NCBI GenBank assembly: GCA_902632595.1
Contig: CACPDC010000008.1
Location: 1 to 64,000 of the forward strand
Length of the DNA stretch: 64,000 nt
Source: an uncultured SAR116 cluster alpha proteobacterium
GTDB lineage: Bacteria; Pseudomonadota; Alphaproteobacteria; Puniceispirillales; Puniceispirillaceae
Direction: 5' to 3'
Under the pieces are notes generated by a model. That model was not told the DNA's origin. It did no database searches and saw nothing but the letters and a program-made list of their open reading frames with translations. This document shows, one piece after another, positions 16,840 through 26,167 of the stretch. Position 1 is the first letter of the stretch; every line of letters starts with the position of its first letter. Made by a program: the position numbers and the translations under genes.

Positions 16840-17264
16840 TGACTAAAATGTTCTTTTATTGAGAGCATTCTAATAGCCGCAAAAGCAGCATTGCCACCCC
16901 TGTTTTTTCTCGACATTAGAGCACGTTCCCATGCTTGCTGTTTATTCTCGACTGTTAGTATGCCATTTCCTATAGCAAGATGCCTATCAATAGAAAGTTG
17001 CATCAATCCTCTCGCAGATTCACCACAAACGGTGTCGTAATGTGAAGTCTCACCTCTTATTACACATCCTAGAGCAACAAAACCTAGAAAACGCCCTGTA
17101 TTTTCTGCTAATGCAATTGCTGAAGGTATTTCCAAAACACCAGGTACTTCAAGGCGTTCGTAACTAAAGTCACTTTTTTCTAACTGACTAACGGCACCCT
17201 CAACAAGACTATCCATTATATCATCATAAAATCTAGCTTCAATAATAAGAAATTTTCTACCCAT
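16836..17264 (-). CDS. ribH: 6,7-dimethyl-8-ribityllumazine synthase
   Basis: Lumazine synthase joins the RibD product with the 4-carbon RibB product in riboflavin synthesis. The active-site segments VPGVLEIPSA and CVIRGETSHYD (catalytic His) are present. 142 residues, normal size. It lies between ribB and nusB on the minus strand within the riboflavin run. Confidence 0.97.
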   Translation of the reverse strand: MGRKFLIIEARFYDDIMDSLVEGAVSQLEKSDFSYERLEVPGVLEIPSAIALAENTGRFLGFVALGCVIRGETSHYDTVCGESARGLMQLSIDRHLAIGNGILTVENKQQAWERALMSRKNRGGNAAFAAIRMLSIKEHFSQ

Positions 17265-17303
17265 TTTTATCCTTTTTTATATTATCTAAATTTTATAAAA
17301 TTT

Positions 17304-18431
17304 TTAATCCATAACAATAGGTTCCCAACCAGATATAGTTAAACCATATCCTTCGAGCGCTATTATGTTTGGTCTTGAATTAGTTAATAAAATCATATCA
17401 CGGACGTCTAGGTCACCAAGAATTTGAGCACCAACGCCATAGTCACGAAGCTCTGGACTATTGATTTTGTCCTGTTCTGTTCCAACTCTGGAAGCAATTA
17501 GTTCGGATATACTGCTTGAGTTAGATTCGCGTAACAAAACTATAAGACCTCTCCCTTTTTTGGAAATAATAGTCATGGCTTTTTGCAACTCACCATATGC
17601 TCTTTGTTGATTAGTTTCAGCCAGAACATCTACCATCATATCAAGCGCGTGCATTCTTACCAAAATGGGTTCTTTTGTTAATAAATCTCCTTTCAACAAA
17701 GCGATGTGCTCTACACCTGTTATGTCATTCTGATAAACCATCATTCTCCACTCTCCCCCAAAACTTGAGTTTATTATGGTCTCGGAAATTCTAGAAATGA
17801 GCGTTTCATTGCCTCTACGCCATGCAATTAAGTCCGCAATAGCTCCAATTTTTAACGAGTGTTTTTTTGAAAAAGCGACCAAATCCGGTAACCGTGCCAT
17901 CCTGCCGTCATCATTCATTATTTCACATATTACCCCACTTGGATTCTTATTTGCAGCTTTGGCAATATCAATTATTGCCTCAGTATGACCAGCACGCACA
18001 AGTGTTCCTCCATCACGCGCAACTAATGGAAAAATATGGCCTGGGGTAGTGATATTATTCATAGTTGCGTCAGATTTTATAGCAACTTTTATAGTATGAG
18101 ACCTATCATGTGCAGAAATACCAGTAGTTACACCTTCTCTTGCTTCTATAGACACGGTAAATGCCGTTGAATGCCGTGATTCATTCCTCCGATCCATAAG
18201 ACTCAGGCTAAGCTCATCTGCTTTCTCTCGAGTTAGTGCAAGGCATATTAAGCCCCTACCGTAAGTAGCCATAAAATTAATTGCTTCTGGTGTTGCGAAT
18301 TCGGCTACAATGCATAAGTCACCCTCATTTTCTCTGTCTTGATCATCAACAAGTATAAATAATTTTCCAGCTTTTGCATCTGCAATCACCTCATTGATTG
18401 GATCTATACCTATTGCATTAAATTCAGACAC
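17304..18431 (-). CDS. ribB: 3,4-dihydroxy-2-butanone 4-phosphate synthase with degenerate RibA-like domain (RibBX type)
   Basis: Residues 1-205 form RibB, which turns ribulose 5-phosphate into dihydroxybutanone phosphate; DDQDRENEGD (29-38) and GVTTGISAHDR carry the metal and substrate residues. Residues 206-375 resemble GTP cyclohydrolase II: LVRMHALD, DYGVGAQILG and LLTNS are recognisable. However, this half has no cysteine at all, so the three zinc ligands are lost, and the LRQEGRG-type loop is replaced by LLRESNSSS. That matches the RibBX variant described in Proteobacteria, which lacks GTP cyclohydrolase II activity. A true ribA should then exist elsewhere in the genome. Confidence 0.92.
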   Translation of the reverse strand: MSEFNAIGIDPINEVIADAKAGKLFILVDDQDRENEGDLCIVAEFATPEAINFMATYGRGLICLALTREKADELSLSLMDRRNESRHSTAFTVSIEAREGVTTGISAHDRSHTIKVAIKSDATMNNITTPGHIFPLVARDGGTLVRAGHTEAIIDIAKAANKNPSGVICEIMNDDGRMARLPDLVAFSKKHSLKIGAIADLIAWRRGNETLISRISETIINSSFGGEWRMMVYQNDITGVEHIALLKGDLLTKEPILVRMHALDMMVDVLAETNQQRAYGELQKAMTIISKKGRGLIVLLRESNSSSISELIASRVGTEQDKINSPELRDYGVGAQILGDLDVRDMILLTNSRPNIIALEGYGLTISGWEPIVMD

Positions 18432-18473
18432 AATTTAGTTCCCTTTTATTTAAACTTATAATTATACTTAATA

Positions 18474-19064
18474 TTAACTTTTAGTTTTTAATAAGCTAGC
18501 GACGTAACGAGCCAACATATCTATTTCTAGGTTTGCTGTATCTCCAATCATACTAAAACCGAGTGTAGTCTCTTTCCATGTATGTGAAATAATATTGACA
18601 TCAAAGCTCCTATCAGTCACGGAATTTACTGTCAAAGATATTCCGTCTATAGCAACAGAACCTTTACTAGCAATGAGGCCCCTCATTGAGTCTTCTATTC
18701 GAAATTTAATGCGATAAGAATCTTTCTCGGGCTTTATTTCACATATTTCCACGATACCATCTACATGACCTGAAACAATATGTCCCCCTAATTCGTCACC
18801 TACCTTGAGAGCTCTCTCTAGATTTATTTTTTTTCCAACTTGCCAATCTTGAAGCGTTGTAACATTAACCGTCTCCATTGATGCAGCCACATCAAAGTGA
18901 TCTTTCTTCACATTTATTACAGTTAGACAAATTCCTGAACAAGCTATGGAAGCTCCAATTTTTATGTCTCTTGTATTCCAATTAGTCTTAATTCTCAATT
19001 GCCAATCACCTCGCTTTTCCAAGGCAGTTAGCTCACCAATATCTGTAATTATTCCTGTAAACAT
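18474..19064 (-). CDS. ribE: Riboflavin synthase, alpha subunit
   Basis: This enzyme (ribC in E. coli naming) converts two lumazines into riboflavin. The MFTGIITDIGEL start and two tandem lumazine-binding barrels are visible; each contains a Gly-His-Val motif region (GGHIVSGHVDG lies at the junction). 196 residues, normal. It follows ribD with a three-base gap. Confidence 0.97.
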   Translation of the reverse strand: MFTGIITDIGELTALEKRGDWQLRIKTNWNTRDIKIGASIACSGICLTVINVKKDHFDVAASMETVNVTTLQDWQVGKKINLERALKVGDELGGHIVSGHVDGIVEICEIKPEKDSYRIKFRIEDSMRGLIASKGSVAIDGISLTVNSVTDRSFDVNIISHTWKETTLGFSMIGDTANLEIDMLARYVASLLKTKS

Positions 19065-19067
19065 ATT

Positions 19068-20210
19068 TTAATTCTGTAATTTCCAAATTTTCACTATATC
19101 GTCTACTAAATTAAATTGTTTATCCAATAAATAGAACTTTGGCGGCGAAAATTCCACGGTTTGTTTCGTATTCTTTATAGAAAGGCCAGTTCTCAATTTC
19201 TTTTGACTAATTATTTCAATAAATTCATCTGCGAGTTTCATAGAAATAAGTGATTCTAGTAATCTCGGACCAGGTTCTACTAAAATATGACCTATTCCTT
19301 GCTCAATTAATACTTTAAAGATATCAACAAGATTATACTTGTCGCCCATCACAATGAGCCTAATATTTTCATATTTTTTTTTGTCATAAACCCAATGCGC
19401 TTCTGATGGCTGATTTTCTGTTACAATGATAAGAGGATGTTCAATACTTGTTTTTACAAGTTTTTTTGACTCACTAATTGCTAACTCTCTATCCAATACA
19501 ATTCTTGTTGTAGTAAGCTTTAAACCATTTATTCTAGCAGTTAAAAGTGGATTATCAATTTCTACTGTCTGTTTGCTAGTTAAGACGGCATCTACCCTGC
19601 TCCTCAGATCATGTACATAGGACGCAGAAACCTGGTTAGATATTTGGCTACCTTTGCCGATAGCTTTACTCATAAATCCATCAAGACTATGCGCTATTTT
19701 AACAGTGATAAAAGGTCTCAGACTTTTTGAATTATTTTCTTCTTTTTGAAAAAAACTATTTCTAGCCAAAAAAGATGGAATAGATTTTTTTACATCCTCT
19801 TGCAGTAATCCGATTTCTACGTCAACACCAGCTTTTTTTAGCAACTTAATGCCCAAACCATTCACCCTGGTATCTGGGTCTAAGCTTCCAATCACCACTC
19901 TTTTTACACCGGCTTGAATAATAGCATCTGTGCAGGGTGGCGTTTTTCCATAATGAGAACACGGTTCTAGAGTTACATATAGCGTACCTCCCAAGGCTTT
20001 CTCACCAGCATCATCTAGCGCTATAGTTTCTGCATGAGGGCGCCCGCCTATCTGCGTAAATCCACTTCCACACAAAAAACCGTTAGCATCTATTACCGCG
20101 CAACCGACATTGGGATTTTCTGAAGTAAGCCCCTGCGATTTCTCACTCAAAGCAACTGCAAATTTCATCCATAACTCATCTTGTTGATTGACAACCTTTG
20201 AAGCAATCAC
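19068..20210 (-). CDS. ribD: Bifunctional riboflavin deaminase/reductase RibD
   Basis: RibD does two steps after GTP cyclohydrolase II. The N-terminal deaminase (about 1-150) has the zinc site HAE and the [11 protein letters not shown] motif; the C-terminal reductase (about 165-380) has [11 protein letters not shown] and the VEPGPRLL segment. 380 residues, full length. Its ATG overlaps the nrdR stop by four bases, and the order nrdR-ribD-ribE-ribB-ribH-nusB is conserved in the class. Confidence 0.97.
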   Translation of the reverse strand: MIASKVVNQQDELWMKFAVALSEKSQGLTSENPNVGCAVIDANGFLCGSGFTQIGGRPHAETIALDDAGEKALGGTLYVTLEPCSHYGKTPPCTDAIIQAGVKRVVIGSLDPDTRVNGLGIKLLKKAGVDVEIGLLQEDVKKSIPSFLARNSFFQKEENNSKSLRPFITVKIAHSLDGFMSKAIGKGSQISNQVSASYVHDLRSRVDAVLTSKQTVEIDNPLLTARINGLKLTTTRIVLDRELAISESKKLVKTSIEHPLIIVTENQPSEAHWVYDKKKYENIRLIVMGDKYNLVDIFKVLIEQGIGHILVEPGPRLLESLISMKLADEFIEIISQKKLRTGLSIKNTKQTVEFSPPKFYLLDKQFNLVDDIVKIWKLQN

Positions 20211-20656
20211 TTTTTGAGCTCGTTGACAAATTCCTCAAATTCTTCAGGGTCTGCAAAATTGCGATAAACAGAAGCATATCTTATGTACGCCACCTTATCA
20301 AGCCGAGACAATGCCTTCATTACAAGAGAACCAATATATTCCGAAACAACGTCAGGCTCGCCTGTTGACTCAAGTTTCTTAACTATCTCATTGATTTCCA
20401 TATCTATTCTTTCAGAATCAATGTCTCTTTTGCGCAAAGCTACAGTAAAAGATTTTGCGAGTTTATCTCTGTCAAATAGTACTTTACTTCCATTTCTTTT
20501 AATAACAGACACCTCCCGGAGTTGCACTCTTTCAAAAGTGGTAAATCTTGCATCACACCGATTGCATTGCCGCCGCCTTCTTATTGCTGTTCCATCTTCT
20601 GACGGACGGGAATCTTTTACCTGGGTATCCTCTGATTTACAAAATGGACATAACAT
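20207..20656 (-). CDS. nrdR: Transcriptional repressor NrdR
   Basis: NrdR represses ribonucleotide reductase genes when dATP is high. It has the zinc ribbon (C3, C6, C31, C34) with the [14 protein letters not shown] stretch, followed by the ATP-cone domain starting at VIKRNG. 149 residues. It lies between glyA and ribD, the usual place. No nrd gene is in the window, so its targets are elsewhere. Confidence 0.96.
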   Translation of the reverse strand: MLCPFCKSEDTQVKDSRPSEDGTAIRRRRQCNRCDARFTTFERVQLREVSVIKRNGSKVLFDRDKLAKSFTVALRKRDIDSERIDMEINEIVKKLESTGEPDVVSEYIGSLVMKALSRLDKVAYIRYASVYRNFADPEEFEEFVNELKK

Positions 20657-20701
20657 CTAAAGCATCCTATTTTTTTTAATTTTTTTAGGCAATAAAATGC
20701 T

Positions 20702-21976
20702 CTAATAAATTGGGAAACGCTGACATAATTCAACAATTTGTTCTCTGGCATTCTTTTCAGCCACTGAATTATCATTCTTATTAGCAGAAAGTGCATCGAG
20801 TACATCCCCAATTATATGCCCGACCTGTTCAAATTCCGCCAACCCTAAACCACGTGAGGTTCCTGCTGGCGTGCCAAGTCTAATTCCAGAAGTAACCATT
20901 GGTTTTTCAGGATCGAAAGGCACACCATTTTTATTACAAGTTATGCCTGCCGCCTCTAAACTAACCTCTGCGATATTTCCAGTAAGTTTCTTTGGTCTTA
21001 AATCAACTAACAATAGATGAGTATCCGTTCCATTTGACACTAGTTCAAGGCCACGTTTCCTTAGTACCTCACCTAGTCTAATAGCATTATCAATCACAGA
21101 TTGGATGTATAATTTAAAATCAGGTTCTAAAGCTTCTTTGAAACCAACTGCCTTACCGGCTATTGCGTGCATTAGTGGTCCTCCCTGCAATCCTGGAAAA
21201 ACAGCGGAATTAATTTTTTTTCCCAAGTCCTCATTATTTGAAAGAATAATACCACCCCTACCAGCTCTGAGTGTTTTATGAGTTGTGGATGTAACAATAT
21301 CTGCATATGGGACAGGATTCGGATGCAAACCCGCAGCAACTAAGCCTGAAATATGAGCCATATCAACCATAAGTAAAGCGCCTACCTCATCTGCAATCTC
21401 ACGAAATTTAGCAAAATCTAATTGTCTTGGGTAAGCAGATGCACCAGCTAAAATCATTTTTGGTGTGTGTTTCTTAGCAAGGTCTCGCACTTCATCAAAG
21501 TCTATCAGACTTGTTTGTCTGCTAACACCATACTGTATTGCATTAAACCATTTACCAGAAAGATTAGGTGCGCTTCCATGAGTTAGATGCCCACCAGAAG
21601 CGAGAGACATTCCCAAAACAGTATCATTTGGTGATAATAGTGCAAGAAATACAGCTTGATTTGCTTGCGCTCCTGAATGCGGCTGTACATTCACGAATTT
21701 ACAATCAAATAATTTTTTAGCTCTATCTATTGCCAATGTTTCAACAACATCTATGTATTCGCATCCACCATAATAACGCTTTCCAGAATAACCTTCAGCA
21801 TATTTATTAGTTAAAACGGAGCCTTGCGCTTGTAGCACAGATGAAGACACAATATTTTCTGAAGCAATCATTTCCAATTGATCCTGTTGGCGAACTAACT
21901 CATATTGTATAGCCTCGGCTACAGCCGGATCTCCAATTGCCAAGTTATCAACAAACATTTTTTTGTCCTGACGCAT
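20702..21976 (-). CDS. glyA: Serine hydroxymethyltransferase
   Basis: GlyA interconverts serine and glycine while charging tetrahydrofolate with a one-carbon unit. The PLP-binding lysine lies in the [11 protein letters not shown]-like motif (here [12 protein letters not shown]). 424 residues. The first ATG has an AGGAG sequence seven bases upstream, inside the end of rpiB, so I keep it rather than the ATG at 21958. It starts one base after the rpiB stop. Confidence 0.97.
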   Translation of the reverse strand: MRQDKKMFVDNLAIGDPAVAEAIQYELVRQQDQLEMIASENIVSSSVLQAQGSVLTNKYAEGYSGKRYYGGCEYIDVVETLAIDRAKKLFDCKFVNVQPHSGAQANQAVFLALLSPNDTVLGMSLASGGHLTHGSAPNLSGKWFNAIQYGVSRQTSLIDFDEVRDLAKKHTPKMILAGASAYPRQLDFAKFREIADEVGALLMVDMAHISGLVAAGLHPNPVPYADIVTSTTHKTLRAGRGGIILSNNEDLGKKINSAVFPGLQGGPLMHAIAGKAVGFKEALEPDFKLYIQSVIDNAIRLGEVLRKRGLELVSNGTDTHLLLVDLRPKKLTGNIAEVSLEAAGITCNKNGVPFDPEKPMVTSGIRLGTPAGTSRGLGLAEFEQVGHIIGDVLDALSANKNDNSVAEKNAREQIVELCQRFPIY

Positions 21977-21977
21977 T

Positions 21978-22442
21978 TTATTTCTCCTGCGGTTTTAATA
22001 GGTTTTTAGGCATACTCAGTTTTTCTACACGTTTAAGATGACGCCCCTCTAAAAAAGGGGTTTTGAGAAATACGTTTACACACGAAAGAGCCGTTAATTC
22101 TCCAATTAGTCGTTCTCCAAAAATAATAACGTTAGCATTATTATGTTCGCGTGATAATCTTGTGGATGTTTCATTACAAACTAGCGCGCCTCTTATCCAT
22201 TCATAACGATTAATTGCTATAGACATCCCTATTCCAGACCCACAAACTAATATACCCTTCGTATCAGGTTGTTTCATTGCATTAGCCAATTTAGCAGCAT
22301 AATCTGGATAATCCACTGAAAAATTTGGGGTATCAGTGCCAAGATCAATTACATCTATGCCCTCGGATTTTAGATGTGTTATCACGGACGATTTAAGCTT
22401 CAACCCCCCATGGTCACTTGCTATCACTATTTTTAACATCAA
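21978..22442 (-). CDS. rpiB: Ribose 5-phosphate isomerase B
   Basis: RpiB interconverts ribose 5-phosphate and ribulose 5-phosphate; the latter is the RibB substrate encoded downstream. The [11 protein letters not shown] start, DLGTD segment and [17 protein letters not shown] motif are diagnostic. 154 residues. It leads the minus-strand run rpiB-glyA-nrdR-rib-nusB; the 260-base gap upstream probably holds the promoter. Confidence 0.95.
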   Translation of the reverse strand: MMLKIVIASDHGGLKLKSSVITHLKSEGIDVIDLGTDTPNFSVDYPDYAAKLANAMKQPDTKGILVCGSGIGMSIAINRYEWIRGALVCNETSTRLSREHNNANVIIFGERLIGELTALSCVNVFLKTPFLEGRHLKRVEKLSMPKNLLKPQEK

Positions 22443-22654
22443 CTGCTGTCCCTGATTGTAAAATCAACAAAAATTTAAGTTAATGCAAAGTCTAAATCTA
22501 AACAAATTTAGAAAACTTTAACATAGCCTTATATTGAATTTTATTCCACCATACAATAATAAATCTTTTTTTGAGGTGACAGTAACTAGTCAATCTCTTA
22601 TTATTTTAATATTCGGAACATTTTGAAAAGTGGGTCCGAGTTTAGGGAGAAAAG

Positions 22655-22670
22655 ACACTATATTTAGTGT
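22655..22670. repeat. Short perfect hairpin near the DUF1467 terminator
   Basis: ACACTA (22655-22660) and TAGTGT (22665-22670) form a six-pair stem with a four-base loop. It lies just past the main terminator of the nuo-rnj unit and may be a secondary stop signal. Confidence 0.35.
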
Positions 22671-22673
22671 TGT

Positions 22674-22707
22674 AGAAAAAACAAGGCACAAAGCCTTGTT
22701 TTTTTTA
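22674..22707 (-). terminator. Intrinsic terminator of the nuo-birA-coaX-rnj unit
   Basis: AACAAGGC (22680-22687) and GCCTTGTT (22693-22700) form an eight-pair stem with loop ACAAA. A-runs on one side and T-runs on the other make it a terminator on both strands; on the minus strand the hairpin is followed by a T-run into 22674. The stop codon of the DUF1467 gene (22705-22707) directly abuts it, so it ends the long complex I transcript. Confidence 0.85.
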
Positions 22708-22935
22708 TCTGAAAGAAAAAGTACCCGATTCGATTATAATTTTCACAACAATAAAAAAAAGTGCTGAAATTACAGTTGCAGCTATAACCTTTTTTAAAAT
22801 ACTTGGATTGGCAGGAGCTGAATTTGCATGACCTTTTTCTGGGTTTTCGGGTGGTGCATTTCCGAAAGGTAACGCCATTAAGAATGTCCACCACCAAAGT
22901 AATATATAAACTACGACTGACGACACTAAATCCAT
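22705..22935 (-). CDS. DUF1467 family small membrane protein
   Basis: A 76-residue protein with two membrane helices (about residues 4-22 and 49-68). The WWWTFLMALPFGN segment and the GHANSAPANP stretch are characteristic of DUF1467, an alphaproteobacterial family that normally lies after rnj. Function unknown. It is the last gene of the minus-strand unit and ends at a strong terminator. Confidence 0.85.
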   Translation of the reverse strand: MDLVSSVVVYILLWWWTFLMALPFGNAPPENPEKGHANSAPANPSILKKVIAATVISALFFIVVKIIIESGTFSFR

Positions 22936-22954
22936 TAAAGTTAGCCTCTTTTAG

Positions 22955-24616
22955 TTATCCGGCTATACGTATTACGTGCATGTGAACCTTGGGTCTAATG
23001 CGAAATCGTGTTTTAGTAGCACTTTTAACTTTACCAATAACCATCGTTTCAATGGCACTATCATCTTCAAGCAAATCAATGTTGGCTTTTTCCAGTTGGG
23101 TATCTACCATCATGCTAATATCCGCCAAATAATCAGCCTCTTCTTCGTTAATACATACGCCGTCTTGAGTTACGGTCGGAGCTTGTATCAATGCGCCCAT
23201 CTGGTCTAGCAAAACTGAAACACTAACAGACCCATTCCAAAGCATCTGCCTTCTTGAACGTAACATGTCAGATTGCAAATCAACAATACTTCCTGCCTCA
23301 TGCGTAAATTGTGCGACTTCAACATTATCTATTAATTTGGCTTCATAATCCTTAAAACTAATTACATTACCGTTTTCTGGAATTAGCACTTGAGAAATTT
23401 GACAGGTTTCCGCCAACCTTGCGTGTGCCTCTAGGTGCCTTACCGTTCCATGAACTGGTATAGCTATTTTAGGTTTCACAATATTATACAAATCCACCAA
23501 TTCATCTCTAGCAGGGTGTCCAGATACGTGCACAGGTGCATCATAATCGGTTATTACATCTATTTTTTGGCGTAAAAACGAATTTTGGACTTTAGAAATT
23601 GCATTTTCATTTCCTGGGATTTGCCTAGATGAAAAAATTACCGTATCTCCACTTTGCAGTTTAATATTTTCATGAATACCATTTGCAATTTTTGAGAGTG
23701 CCGCACGTGTTTCCCCTTGAGAACCAGTACAAATGATTACCAAATTTTTTCTTGGCATCAAACCAACATCTCCTTCTGAGACGAAATCTGGTAAGTCATT
23801 GAGATAACCTGTATCTCTTGCAGCAGAAATAGCCCTATGAAGTGAACGTCCTACTACGCAAACGTCCCTATTATTGGATTTAGCGGCAGCAACAATCGAA
23901 CTAATCCTAGCTATATTACTGGCAAAACAGGTGATAGCCACAGTATTTTGCGCTTTTTTTATAGCCTTGGTTATTCCCTCACGCGCGACTGCTTCTGAGG
24001 GTGTTCTACCAGGAACCAACGAATTAGTTGAGTCACCAATGAGCGCAAGCACCCCTTCATCTCCTATCTGTTGTAATCTGTCGATATCAGTTTTGTTGCC
24101 GAGCATCGGCGTCTCATCAAGTTTCCAGTCACCCGTATGCAATATATTACCGTTATTTGTTTTTAAAATAACTGCGGCTGGATCAGGTATGGAGTGAGTT
24201 AAAGCGACAAATTCTACTGTAAAAGCACCAAAGTTATAATCTAGGTTATATTCAATTTCATGCAAGGGAATGTTATCTGTTATCTTTGTATCTGATAGTT
24301 TACGTTTCAGTAAATTTAATGTAAACGCCGTGCCGTAAATAGGAACACGAAGTTTGTCCCATAAATATGGTATAGCACCAAAATGGTCTTCATGTGCATG
24401 CGTAAGAATAATAGCTCTAATATTTGCTTTATGTTGCTCCGCAAATCTTATATCTGGCAAGATTACATCTACACCTGGGATTTCCCCATCACCAAAACTT
24501 ATACCAAGATCAATCATCAACCAATCCGATTTATAGTGATATAAATTTACATTCATTCCAATTTCACCAGACCCCCCTAGTGGAATATAAATAAGATCGT
24601 CCTTTAAAAAGTTCAT
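22955..24616 (-). CDS. rnj: Ribonuclease J
   Basis: RNase J is a metallo-beta-lactamase/beta-CASP nuclease with endo- and 5'-3' exonuclease activity in mRNA and rRNA processing. The metal site THAHEDHFG (about residue 72), GDSTNS and the beta-CASP motif with HVSGHPARDE are visible. 553 residues. It starts immediately after the coaX stop, fitting a single transcript. Confidence 0.96.
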   Translation of the reverse strand: MNFLKDDLIYIPLGGSGEIGMNVNLYHYKSDWLMIDLGISFGDGEIPGVDVILPDIRFAEQHKANIRAIILTHAHEDHFGAIPYLWDKLRVPIYGTAFTLNLLKRKLSDTKITDNIPLHEIEYNLDYNFGAFTVEFVALTHSIPDPAAVILKTNNGNILHTGDWKLDETPMLGNKTDIDRLQQIGDEGVLALIGDSTNSLVPGRTPSEAVAREGITKAIKKAQNTVAITCFASNIARISSIVAAAKSNNRDVCVVGRSLHRAISAARDTGYLNDLPDFVSEGDVGLMPRKNLVIICTGSQGETRAALSKIANGIHENIKLQSGDTVIFSSRQIPGNENAISKVQNSFLRQKIDVITDYDAPVHVSGHPARDELVDLYNIVKPKIAIPVHGTVRHLEAHARLAETCQISQVLIPENGNVISFKDYEAKLIDNVEVAQFTHEAGSIVDLQSDMLRSRRQMLWNGSVSVSVLLDQMGALIQAPTVTQDGVCINEEEADYLADISMMVDTQLEKANIDLLEDDSAIETMVIGKVKSATKTRFRIRPKVHMHVIRIAG

Positions 24617-25405
24617 TTATATAAATCCATTATTTTTTGCTATTTGCCGCAGCCCTATTAATGTTAACTCTGGTTCCTGCCATTTAATTAGTTCGCAGTA
24701 GGGTAAATACAATCCTGCCAATCCTCCCGTGGCGATAATGGCAAAATCACTACCTTCTTCAGTCCTTATTTTTTTTATAATACCCTCTATTAATCCAACA
24801 TATCCCCATATTATACCAGACCACATTGCATCTCGTGTATTTTTTCCTATTATGGTGACACTGTCTGGATATTGATTGAAATCAATCTTTGGGAGCTTTG
24901 ACGCAGCTTTACTTAGCGCATCCACAGAAAGGTTAATACCTGGGGCAATTATGCCGCCGCTGTAAACAGGCTTACCACAAACTGTTTTCACAATATCAAA
25001 AGTAGTGGCGGTTCCAAAATCTACAATAATTACATTTGAATTAGTTAGTTTGAAACCAGCAACAGCATTTACGATCCTATCCGCTCCAACCTGTGATGGG
25101 TCAGGTAGATCAATATCAATCGGTAATTTAAGTGATGGGCTAGGAATAGCTGAAAACGGGATTGAAAGCGCATTTTCTAGAAAGAGAAAACAACTAGAGG
25201 CTTCATTAACAACTGAGGAAAGAATAACGTGTTTTATTTGATGTGGCGGAATGTTGAGGTTTTTTAATTTTTCAAGTAGTAAAATCAGAAAGTTATGATG
25301 ATTACTGGTAGTAAAACTTTTAACACGCCAATGATGGCGCAACTTTATCCCGTCAAATATGCCAAAAACAATGTCTGTATTTCCACAATCAATTGCGAGA
25401 AGCAT
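24617..25405 (-). CDS. coaX: Type III pantothenate kinase
   Basis: CoaX phosphorylates pantothenate, the first step to coenzyme A; type III enzymes are not feedback-inhibited by CoA. The phosphate-binding start LLAIDCGNTDIV, the VGADR motif and the DFGTATTFD motif are present. 262 residues. The start overlaps the end of birA by 17 bases, and rnj follows directly. Confidence 0.95.
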   Translation of the reverse strand: MLLAIDCGNTDIVFGIFDGIKLRHHWRVKSFTTSNHHNFLILLLEKLKNLNIPPHQIKHVILSSVVNEASSCFLFLENALSIPFSAIPSPSLKLPIDIDLPDPSQVGADRIVNAVAGFKLTNSNVIIVDFGTATTFDIVKTVCGKPVYSGGIIAPGINLSVDALSKAASKLPKIDFNQYPDSVTIIGKNTRDAMWSGIIWGYVGLIEGIIKKIRTEEGSDFAIIATGGLAGLYLPYCELIKWQEPELTLIGLRQIAKNNGFI

Positions 25406-26156
25406 TTACCTCTCCCATCAGCACCACGTCCCCAACAGTGATGAGATGAATGTTACCGTCGATATCAATTAAATTTAAGCGACCATCTGGTTCTAATGCA
25501 TCACAAATACCAGTAACAGACTTATCACGTAACTTAACTGTAAGCTTCCTCCCAATAATTTTAGATTTGTCCTGCCATCTCGCAATTAAGGGCGCGGGTC
25601 CACAATCCTGCCAAATCTGATATAGACCCTCAAGATTTAAAAGAAACGAAGAAGCAAGTTGTTCTGGTTCAGGTATGGTTGATTGATACTTAGCAATATC
25701 TGTTGATGCAAAGGGCGAGTCTGCAATATCTGGAGCATTCCTTAAATTTATGCCGCAGCCCACTATAGCATGAGTACTATCAGCCTCAACTAAGATACCC
25801 CCTATTTTTTTATTGTCGGCCATAAGATCATTTGGCCATTTTAAAGAGATGGGTACGTCAGGGCAAATTGCATTGATTGTTTGAATTGCAGCAAGAGAGG
25901 CAACAAACGACAATGTTGGCCACTCAGAGTGAGCACGTTTTGGTGATAATATAACGGATAAATACATCCCGTCATTCTTCCGTGAAACCCAAATGCGACC
26001 CATCCTGCCGCGCCCTTTTGTTTGTTCGGATACAAGAAAGGCATTTCCTTCTGGGAGAAGTTCAGAATTTGCAATAAATTCCTTCGCAACGTCTAATGCA
26101 GAAGTAGCCGTATCCTTCGAATGAAGTTCCCACTTTTTAGTATGCCTTTCAGTCAT
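25389..26156 (-). CDS. birA: Biotin--[acetyl-CoA-carboxylase] ligase
   Basis: BirA activates biotin with ATP and attaches it to carboxylase carrier protein. The KGRGRMGRIW motif binds biotinyl-AMP; SLKWPNDL and GCGINLRN follow. There is no N-terminal helix-turn-helix, so it is the ligase-only type without repressor function. The longer frame begins inside nuoN; the ATG at 26156 has a GGGAG sequence seven bases upstream, giving 255 residues, while ATG 26168 overlaps the nuoN stop. Confidence 0.93.
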   Translation of the reverse strand: MTERHTKKWELHSKDTATSALDVAKEFIANSELLPEGNAFLVSEQTKGRGRMGRIWVSRKNDGMYLSVILSPKRAHSEWPTLSFVASLAAIQTINAICPDVPISLKWPNDLMADNKKIGGILVEADSTHAIVGCGINLRNAPDIADSPFASTDIAKYQSTIPEPEQLASSFLLNLEGLYQIWQDCGPAPLIARWQDKSKIIGRKLTVKLRDKSVTGICDALEPDGRLNLIDIDGNIHLITVGDVVLMGEVNASRN

Positions 26157-26167
26157 AAACGCTCCCA

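Noticed and set aside
16345-22442. FMN or glycine riboswitch in the riboflavin/glyA run
   Set aside because: No gap in the run shows the conserved FMN or glycine aptamer sequences; most gaps are too short for one.
22664-22897. 77-codon minus-strand frame across the DUF1467 gene
   Set aside because: It runs through the DUF1467 gene and its terminator in another frame, with a Cys/Lys-rich unlikely translation.
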